The notes beneath the pieces are model-generated. The model made no database searches. It had not been told where the DNA came from and saw only the letters and a list, made by a program, of their open reading frames with translations. A DNA stretch of 25,782 nt from CAZKEW01 sp964580435 (GTDB lineage Bacteria; Acidobacteriota; Aminicenantia; Aminicenantales; UBA8522): contig CAZOKP010000033.1 in NCBI GenBank assembly GCA_964580435.1, positions 1-25,782 on the forward strand. The letters are read 5' to 3'. This document shows, piece by piece, positions 1 through 6,183 of this stretch. The position numbers and the translations under genes were made by a program. Each line of letters starts with the position of its first letter. Position 1 is the stretch's first letter.

Positions 1-22
1 CTCGAAGGCAGGCGAATTTGCT
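1..22 (-). repeat. Core fragment of the interspersed repeat (window edge)
   Basis: Read on the minus strand, these 22 bases match 20039-20060 inside the long repeat copy at 21 of 22 positions. The fragment begins at the window edge, so its full length cannot be seen. It ends 13 nt before the -35 box of the promoter of the first gene. It may be a relic of the repeat or a short regulatory motif that the repeat also contains. Confidence 0.5.
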
Positions 23-35
23 CGCCTAAAATGTC

Positions 36-63
36 TTGAGTTTCCCAAAAAGTGCCGTATAAT
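36..63 (+). promoter_or_regulatory. Sigma70-type promoter for the YfcE-like gene
   Basis: TTGAGT at 36-41 and a perfect TATAAT at 58-63 are separated by 16 nt. Transcription would begin near 70, giving a leader of about 10 nt that contains the GGGGA ribosome-binding sequence before the ATG at 81. Called by eye from the consensus. Confidence 0.6.
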
Positions 64-80
64 CAGGATGGGGAAGCAAA

Positions 81-563
81 ATGATCGGCATAATGGCGGA
101 TTCCCATGACAATCTGACGGCCATCAAGAAAGCCGTTTCCCTGTTCAAAGACGCGAAATGCGAGCTGGTCATCCATGCCGGAGATGTGGTCGCCCCCTTT
201 GCTGCGCGCGAGCTTGGGACCCTTGAATGCCCTGTCAAAGCCGTCTTCGGCAACTGCGACGGAGAGAAGATCGGCCTGGAAAAGGCTTTCGAGTCTATCG
301 GGGAAATAAGGGAAGCACCCCTGGTCTTTGGCCATGGCGGGAGAAATTATCTCATTTGCCATTACCATTTCTCCGTGGCGTCTTATCTTGCCCTGGGCAA
401 GTACGACTTCATCATTTTCGCCCACACCCACAAGCCGGACATCCGAAAACAGGGGAAAACCCTCCTCCTTAACCCGGGGGAAACGGGAGGCTGGCTCTCG
501 GGAAAATGCACCGCGGCCCTTCTTGACCCTGCCGCCCTCAAGGCTGAAATCGTTCCTCTATGA
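81..563 (+). CDS. YfcE/MJ0936-family metallophosphoesterase
   Basis: A 160-residue phosphodiesterase of the small calcineurin-like YfcE/MJ0936 family, which hydrolyses phosphodiester bonds with two active-site metal ions. The metal-binding motifs appear in the usual order: D7-S-H9 near the N-terminus, G34-D35, the GNCD signature at 57-60 (typical of the MJ0936 branch), H94, the H115-T-H117 motif, and NPGE at 131-134. The length is normal for the family and there is no signal peptide, so it should be cytoplasmic. The ATG is preceded by GGGGA and a strong promoter. It is the first gene of a plus-strand series. The physiological substrate cannot be read from the sequence; members act on artificial phosphodiesters and some on cyclic nucleotides. 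Confidence 0.9.
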   Translation: MIGIMADSHDNLTAIKKAVSLFKDAKCELVIHAGDVVAPFAARELGTLECPVKAVFGNCDGEKIGLEKAFESIGEIREAPLVFGHGGRNYLICHYHFSVASYLALGKYDFIIFAHTHKPDIRKQGKTLLLNPGETGGWLSGKCTAALLDPAALKAEIVPL

Positions 564-616
564 AGAAAGGGGACGGTTCTCAAGGTGAGAAGTGCCAATG
601 ATCCCGGGGAGGTAAA

Positions 617-766
617 ATGCCGCACAAAATAGACAGGCGACAGAAGCCGGTCTGGCAGCAAGTGCGCCGGCCGCTCCCGCCTCCCTCCAAGCCTCATTCT
701 TCAAAAAAGGGGAAAAAGGGGTACGACAGGAAAGACGAAGCCTGGAAAAAAGAAATTCCTGACTGA
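617..766 (+). CDS. Small basic protein, 49 residues, function unknown
   Basis: A 49-codon ORF starting at ATG 617 behind a well-placed GGGGAGG ribosome-binding site and ending at TGA 764-766. The product is strongly basic. It has an Arg/Lys-rich start, a WQQVRRPLPPP segment at residues 13-23, and a Lys/Gly-rich stretch around 30-36. I recall similar tiny proteins with a W..VRRPLPPP pattern in other uncultured and acidobacterial genomes, but this is memory and not a search. The charge suggests binding to nucleic acid or the ribosome. It sits 53 nt after the phosphoesterase and could be co-transcribed with it. The good ribosome-binding site and the patterned composition are the reasons to regard it as real. 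Confidence 0.6.
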   Translation: MPHKIDRRQKPVWQQVRRPLPPPSKPHSSKKGKKGYDRKDEAWKKEIPD

Positions 767-785
767 AAGACCATCCTGACTGGCG

Positions 786-810
786 GCAAATTCGCGTGCC
801 TTCGAGCCCA
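786..810 (+). repeat. Core fragment of the interspersed repeat upstream of the COG2403 operon
   Basis: These 25 bases are identical to 20040-20064 in the long repeat copy, and similarity fades over the next 15-20 bases. The fragment ends 16 nt before the -35 box of the promoter at 827-856. This mirrors the spacing of the fragment at 1-22, although that one is in the opposite orientation. No terminal inverted repeats surround it. Confidence 0.65.
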
Positions 811-826
811 AACCTCGAGCCACCCG

Positions 827-856
827 TTGATTTGGCCTGGAGGGCTGTATTATACT
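827..856 (+). promoter_or_regulatory. Sigma70-type promoter for the COG2403-arcC-argF operon
   Basis: TTGATT at 827-832 and TATACT at 851-856 are spaced by 18 nt (an overlapping TATTAT at 848 is an alternative). The start of transcription would fall near 863, leaving a leader of about 65 nt. A small hairpin (GAGAG paired with CTCTC) lies just before the ribosome-binding site. No known riboswitch was recognised in the leader. Confidence 0.55.
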
Positions 857-927
857 AGACCATCTTTCCCGTTAAGGAAAAGTCATACGGTGAGAGATAA
901 AGGCTCTCTCCTGAAGGAGTTGTTTTT

Positions 928-2232
928 ATGAAGAATGTCATTATCATGGGTGCCGCCGGAAGGGATTTCCACAATTTTAACGTCTGTTTCCGGGATAGCG
1001 CCGATTACCGGGTTGTGGCTTTTACCGCGACCCAGATTCCGGATATCGAGGGCCGCAAATACCCGGCCGAGCTCGCCGGCAAGCTGTATCCTAAAGGTAT
1101 TCCAATCTTCGCCGAAAAAGAGCTCTCCTCACTGATTCAGAAGCACAAAGTGAAGAATGTCTATTTCGCCTACAGCGATGTTTCTCATGAGTACGTAATG
1201 AACAAGGGCTCCGAGGTCCTGGCTGCAGGAGCCAACTTTTGCCTCCTCGGCCCCAATGACACCATGATCAAAAGCGGGAAGCCTGTCGTTTCCGTCTGTG
1301 CGGTGCGCACGGGGTCCGGGAAAAGCCAGACAAGCCGCAAAGTCGCCCTGACCCTCAAGGCCAAAGGCCGGAAGGTCGCCGTGATCCGACATCCTATGCC
1401 TTACGGCGACCTGGTCAAGCAGAGGGTCCAGAGGTATGCCACTTACGATGACCTCGTGAAACACGAATGCACTATCGAGGAAAGAGAGGAGTACGAGCCT
1501 CATATCGACAACGGCATTATCGTCTATGCAGGCGTGGACTACGGCGCCATCCTGAAACAGGCCGAGAAAGAGGCCGATGTCATCCTCTGGGACGGCGGCA
1601 ATAACGACTTCTCCTTTTACAAGTCTGACCTGGAGATCGTGGTCGCTGACCCCCACCGGGCCGGCCACGAGCTTCGTTACCACCCCGGTGAGACGAACTT
1701 CCGCCGGGCCCAGGTCATCGTCATCAACAAAATGGACACGGCCCTGAAGGATCAGGTCGATGCCGTGATGGAGAACATCAAGACATTCAACCCCAAGGCC
1801 ATCGTCATCCGGGCCAACTCGAAGATCACCGTCGAGAACGGCGGAGCCATCGCCGGAAAGCGCGTCCTCGTCATCGAGGACGGTCCGACCGTGACGCACG
1901 GCGGCATGAAGTACGGGGCCGGACTCGTGGCCGCCCAGAAATACGGCGCCGCCGAAATCGTCGACCCGCGTCCCTTTGCGGTGGGGAGCATCAAAAAGAC
2001 CTTCGAGAAGTACAGCCATCTCGAAAAAGTCCTTCCCGCCATGGGCTACGGCGAAAAGCAAACCAAAGAGCTGGCCGCGACCATCAACAAAATCGATTGC
2101 GATGTTGTCGTAAGCGGCACGCCGATCGACCTCAACCGGATCATTACGACGAACAAGCGACTCCTTCGCGTTCGCTACGAACTGGACGAGATCGGCTCTC
2201 CGACCATTAGGGACGTGCTCAAAGGTTTCTGA
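928..2232 (+). CDS. COG2403 predicted GTPase, cyclic 2,3-diphosphoglycerate synthetase-like
   Basis: A 434-residue protein of the COG2403 family, named after archaeal cyclic 2,3-diphosphoglycerate synthetase. The N-terminus is a Rossmann-like unit opening with IIMGAAGRDFHNFN. A P-loop NTPase unit follows with GSGKS at residues 129-133, an ILWDGGNND segment as the likely Walker B region, and NKMD at 267-270, the guanine-specificity motif. The start has an ideal GAAGGAG site 8 nt upstream. Its stop overlaps the carbamate kinase start (TGATG), so the two are translationally coupled. Bacteria are not known for making cyclic diphosphoglycerate, and the coupling to arcC and argF points to a role around carbamoyl phosphate or amino-acid breakdown. 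That role is inference; family membership is firm. Confidence 0.8.
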   Translation: MKNVIIMGAAGRDFHNFNVCFRDSADYRVVAFTATQIPDIEGRKYPAELAGKLYPKGIPIFAEKELSSLIQKHKVKNVYFAYSDVSHEYVMNKGSEVLAAGANFCLLGPNDTMIKSGKPVVSVCAVRTGSGKSQTSRKVALTLKAKGRKVAVIRHPMPYGDLVKQRVQRYATYDDLVKHECTIEEREEYEPHIDNGIIVYAGVDYGAILKQAEKEADVILWDGGNNDFSFYKSDLEIVVADPHRAGHELRYHPGETNFRRAQVIVINKMDTALKDQVDAVMENIKTFNPKAIVIRANSKITVENGGAIAGKRVLVIEDGPTVTHGGMKYGAGLVAAQKYGAAEIVDPRPFAVGSIKKTFEKYSHLEKVLPAMGYGEKQTKELAATINKIDCDVVVSGTPIDLNRIITTNKRLLRVRYELDEIGSPTIRDVLKGF

Positions 2233-3185
2233 TGAAAAGGAAGATCGCCCTCATCGCCTTCGGCGGGAACGCCCTGCTTCCGGAAAACCAGCGCGGTCTC
2301 CAGGAAGAGCAGGTGCGCAACGCCCAGAAGGCAGCCAGGCTGATGGTCCACATTGTCAGAAAAGGGTACGAGTTGATCATCGTCCACGGCAACGGCCCCC
2401 AGGTCGGGAATCTCCTCATCCAGATGGAGGAAGCGATCACCAAGGTCCCGCCGTTCACTCTGGAAGTCTGCGACGCCATGACAGAGGGGAGCATGGGGTA
2501 TATGCTGGAGAGGGCGGTCATCAACGAACTCCGAACCCGTTCGTTGGACAAGGAAGTAGCGACTCTCATTACGCAAGTTATCGTCGATAAAGACGACCCC
2601 GCCTTCCAGAATCCGACCAAGCCTGTGGGTCCCTTTTATTCTAAATACAGGGCCCAAATGCTGGCCAAGGAGAAGAAGTGGACGATGATCGAAGATGCGG
2701 GCCGGGGTTACAGGAAAGTCGTCCCCTCGCCAAAGCCGATAGACGTCGTCTCCAAATGGGTCATCCGGGACCTCGTCCATGCCGGCAGGGTCGTCGTCGC
2801 GGCCGGAGGAGGAGGAATTCCCGTTATCATCAACGGCCGCGGGCTATTCAAGGGAATGGAAGCCGTTATCGATAAAGACTACGTGGCCAGCCTGATCGCT
2901 CGAGAAGTCAAGGTCGACCTCTTTATTATCCTGACCAATATCGACCGGGTCTATCTCGATTACGGGACCCCCCAAGAGCGGCCCGTCGAAGTCATGACCT
3001 CGGCCGAGGCCAGGGAATACTTCTCTCAAGGACAGTTCCCTCCCGGCTCAATGGGCCCTAAAATCGAAGCGGCCATCGAGTTTGTCCAGGCCGGCGGGAA
3101 GGAGGTCCTGATCACTTCGTCCAGCCACCTCAAAGCCGCCCTAATCAAACGTTCAGGCACAAGGATCGTGGCCTCCAAGGAGTAA
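2232..3185 (+). CDS. arcC: Carbamate kinase
   Basis: A 317-residue cytoplasmic carbamate kinase of the amino-acid-kinase fold, interconverting carbamoyl phosphate plus ADP with ATP plus carbamate. The phosphate-binding GGN lies at residues 11-13 and HGNGPQVG at 52-59. Further conserved segments are KPVGPFY from 130, AGGGGIP at 191-197, DKD at 214-216 and GSMGPKI at 272-278. The length is typical. The ATG overlaps the upstream TGA by one base with an AAAGG site before it, and the next gene begins two bases after the stop. Beside an ornithine carbamoyltransferase this suggests ATP production from citrulline-derived carbamoyl phosphate. No arginine deiminase gene is present in the window. Confidence 0.93.
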   Translation: MKRKIALIAFGGNALLPENQRGLQEEQVRNAQKAARLMVHIVRKGYELIIVHGNGPQVGNLLIQMEEAITKVPPFTLEVCDAMTEGSMGYMLERAVINELRTRSLDKEVATLITQVIVDKDDPAFQNPTKPVGPFYSKYRAQMLAKEKKWTMIEDAGRGYRKVVPSPKPIDVVSKWVIRDLVHAGRVVVAAGGGGIPVIINGRGLFKGMEAVIDKDYVASLIAREVKVDLFIILTNIDRVYLDYGTPQERPVEVMTSAEAREYFSQGQFPPGSMGPKIEAAIEFVQAGGKEVLITSSSHLKAALIKRSGTRIVASKE

Positions 3186-3187
3186 CC

Positions 3188-4108
3188 ATGAAGAAAGATT
3201 TTATTTCCGTCCACGACCTCTCCCTCTATGAATTCAATGAAATTATGGATATGACCGCAGAAATCAAAGAACATCCCCAGCGCTTTCGCAACAAGCTCAA
3301 AGACAAGATCCTGGCGATGATTTTCCAAAAGCCTTCTTTGCGCACCCGGATGACCTTTGAAGTCGGGATGCTGCAGTTGGGCGGGTCGGCCATCTACATG
3401 AGCCCCGCCGACAGCCAGGTCGGCACGCGGGAGACCTATTTTGACGTGGGGAAGAATCTCGAGCGCTGGGTCGACGGCATCATGATCCGGACATTTGCCC
3501 ACCAGAACATTATCGACCTGGCCTCGAACACCAGGATTCCGGTCATCAACGGCCTTTCCGACCTTCTTCATCCCTGCCAAGCCATGGCTGATTTCTTCAC
3601 TTTGAAGGAGAAAAAAGTCGACCTCGGCCGGCTCAAGCTGGCCTACGTCGGAGACGGCAATAATGTCTGTCACAGCCTTCTTTTCGCGGCGGCGAAAGCG
3701 GGATGCCAGATGGCCGTGGCCACGCCGCCCGGCTACGAGCCCAAGCCTGAGATCGTCAATCTGGCCAAGGAGGACGGTCGAGAAACCGGGTTCTCTGTGA
3801 GCCTGACGACTGCTGCCCGCCAGGCCGTCTCGCAGGCCGATGCCATCTATACAGACGTTTGGGCTTCCATGGGGCAAGAAGCCGAGAAGGAGGCAAGAGC
3901 CCGGATTTTTGCCCCGTACCAGGTCAACGCCGCCCTCATGGCTTCGGCCAAGAAAGAGGCGTTTTTCATGCACTGCCTTCCCGCTCACCGGGGCGAAGAA
4001 GTCACGGCTGAGGTGATCGACTCCCCGAACTCGATCGTCTATGACCAGGCCGAGAACAGGCTTCATATCCAGAAGGTGATTATGGTATTATTAATGGGAA
4101 AAAAATAG
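3188..4108 (+). CDS. argF: Ornithine carbamoyltransferase
   Basis: A 306-residue carbamoyltransferase catalysing ornithine plus carbamoyl phosphate to citrulline, or the reverse. The carbamoyl-phosphate loop is KPSLRTR at residues 48-54, where classical enzymes have S-T-R-T. HPCQ is at 128-131, the ornithine-binding SMG loop at 227-229 and HCLP at 262-265. The SMG and HCLPAHRGE motifs favour ornithine over N-acetyl- or N-succinylornithine as substrate. AAGGAG overlaps the end of arcC 5 nt before the ATG. Pairing with carbamate kinase suggests a catabolic (arcB) role, but the sequence cannot separate this from biosynthesis. argF is used for the family. Confidence 0.88.
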   Translation: MKKDFISVHDLSLYEFNEIMDMTAEIKEHPQRFRNKLKDKILAMIFQKPSLRTRMTFEVGMLQLGGSAIYMSPADSQVGTRETYFDVGKNLERWVDGIMIRTFAHQNIIDLASNTRIPVINGLSDLLHPCQAMADFFTLKEKKVDLGRLKLAYVGDGNNVCHSLLFAAAKAGCQMAVATPPGYEPKPEIVNLAKEDGRETGFSVSLTTAARQAVSQADAIYTDVWASMGQEAEKEARARIFAPYQVNAALMASAKKEAFFMHCLPAHRGEEVTAEVIDSPNSIVYDQAENRLHIQKVIMVLLMGKK

Positions 4109-4112
4109 AGAA

Positions 4113-6155
4113 ATGGATAAAGACAACAACCTCACTCAGGTCACCGAAGACAACCTCGCTTATGTCGAGAAGGAGTTCGAGCAATCGTCCAGACCATTTG
4201 CCCTGTCTGAAATCACGCAAAAACTGGCCTTCCAAAAGACGGCCAACCAGAGAGTCCAGGATGTCCTCAAGTACGACCCCAATTGGAAGTACGAAATCGA
4301 CGACCAGATCTACAAAGAATACGACGAGGCCTTGACCGTCAGCAGCAAGACCGTCGAGCACTTCAAGGGAGCGGTGGTCCTGAAAGTCCTCAACACGCTT
4401 TATTATAAAGATTTCCAGTGCGAGATGCTGGAGGTTGATTACACGGGCGGAGGTCTCTTCCGAAGATACATTGATTACATGAAAAAGACCAAAACCCAAG
4501 TCCTCCTCCCCTCAAATTGCGAGGGGAAAGGCCTGGCGCCCGAGAAAATGGAGAGGGCCGAGGACCCTCGCCTCAGCGAGCTCCCGATGACGGACAGGGA
4601 CATGAAAACCCTGGAAAAGAACCTCCGCGCGTCCCTCTCCAAATCAGACCGATTCTTCAGCTGGAACGATTACTGGCAGCTGGCCAAAAATCAAGTTACC
4701 ATCCCCGAAGAAAAAATCAAAGACATCGAAAAACATATCCAGGAGACCCGGCAGTCGGTCCCGACAGAAGAATTGGTGAACAGATCCTTCGGACTGGAAG
4801 CCTCGCACAATCTTTTTGACATCACCTGCCTGTCCCTGAATCATGTTTTAGAAAAAAAATACAAGAAGGAATTCGTCTTTGTTTCTCCGGTCCGCTGGGG
4901 CAAATGGCACCTCAAGGGCATCCTGAACTCGTTTCTCGAAGGCCTGCCCCTGGCCGCGCCACCGGCCAAACTTCCGGATATGGAAGGGACGGAAAAACCT
5001 CAGCTCAGCACATTCCATGATTTTCCCCTAAAGATCTACCTCACCTGGCGGGAAGTGCTGTCAGGGGGAGTCAGGGTCCCCAAAAGCCTGAACAAAGAGC
5101 TCTCTCACGCCCGCGAATACAGTTTTTTCGACGCTGAAGAAGCGAAGAGTTACGCGGTTTATTATTATCCCTCGGGCTGCTTCTTTTTGGGCCTCAAGGA
5201 TTTTTTCCGGGCCGCGAACATTCCCCAGGGAACAAGTCTCACGCTCGAAAGAAAAAATCTCCATCAGTTCAACTTTTGGCTCAAGAAATCGAAAAAGAAA
5301 ATCTCTGTGCCTCAGCTCTCCTATGACCCGAAAGAGGATAAATTCAACGACGCCGGAGAGGAAGCCTTCACTTTCTCCCTGCCGAACAAGATCATCTTTT
5401 TGGAGAAAGAGACCCTGGCCCAGCTCCTCCCCCTTCATGTCCAGAATGATGACAGGAACCTGCACGAGCTCCTGATCCTTGTCTTTAAGAAATTCGGGCT
5501 TGAATCCGATGATCATTCCCTCCACTTCCTGAGGGCCTATCATCTGGTGGATGTCCTGAAGCAAACGACTCAGGAGGATGTCGAAACCACTCTTCTCAAT
5601 TCACCGGAATTCAGCTCTTCGGAGAAGAAGAAGGGAATCTACTACTACCGGGAGCCCGTCATCGCTGTCGAGGAGATCAAGCCAGAAATTCCTGCTGAAG
5701 TCACGGAGATGCCGGGTTCAGAGGCGATTCCGGAAGCTCTCCTGGAAGAGGCCGTTCCTTCCGGGGAACAGGAAATGGCGGAGGAGTTCGAGCCTGTTCC
5801 CATACGGGCGGGAGCCGTCGAGAAAGCCAGGATTGAAGCTCCCGCGGCAGCCAAGGAAAGGCCGGTCAAGAAAAAGAAAGTCAAAGCAGAGGGGGAAAGG
5901 ATCCTCAAGCCGCGCAAAAGCGAAAGGCGAGTCATCGAAGAGAAAATAGAGCTGGCTGAATCCGAGCAGGAGGCGCTCTCGGCCGTCAAAGAAAAAGAAG
6001 CCGAGGCCGAGAGAGAGGAGTCCGCCGGCAAAGAGAAGAAAGAAGAATTCAAGCAAGTCGCGCCGAAAGAGACATCTTTTGGGATCTTTGCCGAAAAACT
6101 CAAATCCGCCTTGACCAAGAAGAAGAAAGAAGATAACAAGCCATCGGCTTCTTGA
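4113..6155 (+). CDS. Unknown 680-residue protein with winged-helix-like segments and a charged tail
   Basis: I do not recognise this protein. Three segments read like winged helices (two helices, then a hairpin with aromatic and charged residues): about residues 15-72, 215-272 and 445-515. Between them, residues 310-390 (a VLSGGVRVPKSL start and FFLGLKDFFRAANIPQGTSL) resemble a beta-barrel of the B3-like DNA-binding kind. From about 520 to the end the chain is a low-complexity tail, first Glu/Pro/Ala-rich and then Lys/Glu-rich, probably disordered or coiled. There is no signal peptide or membrane helix. It begins 4 nt after argF with only a weak ribosome-binding site, so coupling is likely. 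A DNA- or RNA-binding role is a guess from fold-like patterns. Confidence 0.75.
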   Translation: MDKDNNLTQVTEDNLAYVEKEFEQSSRPFALSEITQKLAFQKTANQRVQDVLKYDPNWKYEIDDQIYKEYDEALTVSSKTVEHFKGAVVLKVLNTLYYKDFQCEMLEVDYTGGGLFRRYIDYMKKTKTQVLLPSNCEGKGLAPEKMERAEDPRLSELPMTDRDMKTLEKNLRASLSKSDRFFSWNDYWQLAKNQVTIPEEKIKDIEKHIQETRQSVPTEELVNRSFGLEASHNLFDITCLSLNHVLEKKYKKEFVFVSPVRWGKWHLKGILNSFLEGLPLAAPPAKLPDMEGTEKPQLSTFHDFPLKIYLTWREVLSGGVRVPKSLNKELSHAREYSFFDAEEAKSYAVYYYPSGCFFLGLKDFFRAANIPQGTSLTLERKNLHQFNFWLKKSKKKISVPQLSYDPKEDKFNDAGEEAFTFSLPNKIIFLEKETLAQLLPLHVQNDDRNLHELLILVFKKFGLESDDHSLHFLRAYHLVDVLKQTTQEDVETTLLNSPEFSSSEKKKGIYYYREPVIAVEEIKPEIPAEVTEMPGSEAIPEALLEEAVPSGEQEMAEEFEPVPIRAGAVEKARIEAPAAAKERPVKKKKVKAEGERILKPRKSERRVIEEKIELAESEQEALSAVKEKEAEAEREESAGKEKKEEFKQVAPKETSFGIFAEKLKSALTKKKKEDNKPSAS

Positions 6156-6183
6156 TGAGATACTGCGCCAGAGAAGCGAGCAG

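Noticed and set aside
863..927. Possible riboswitch or attenuator in the leader of the COG2403 operon
   Set aside because: Only a 5-bp hairpin and a weak CCGT/ACGG pairing are visible. No known aptamer core and no terminator were found.
1129..2061. 310-codon minus-strand ORF
   Set aside because: It is antisense to the COG2403 GTPase, which has intact P-loop and NKMD motifs.
3026..4066. 346-codon minus-strand ORF
   Set aside because: It is antisense to the ornithine carbamoyltransferase gene and has no protein-like features.
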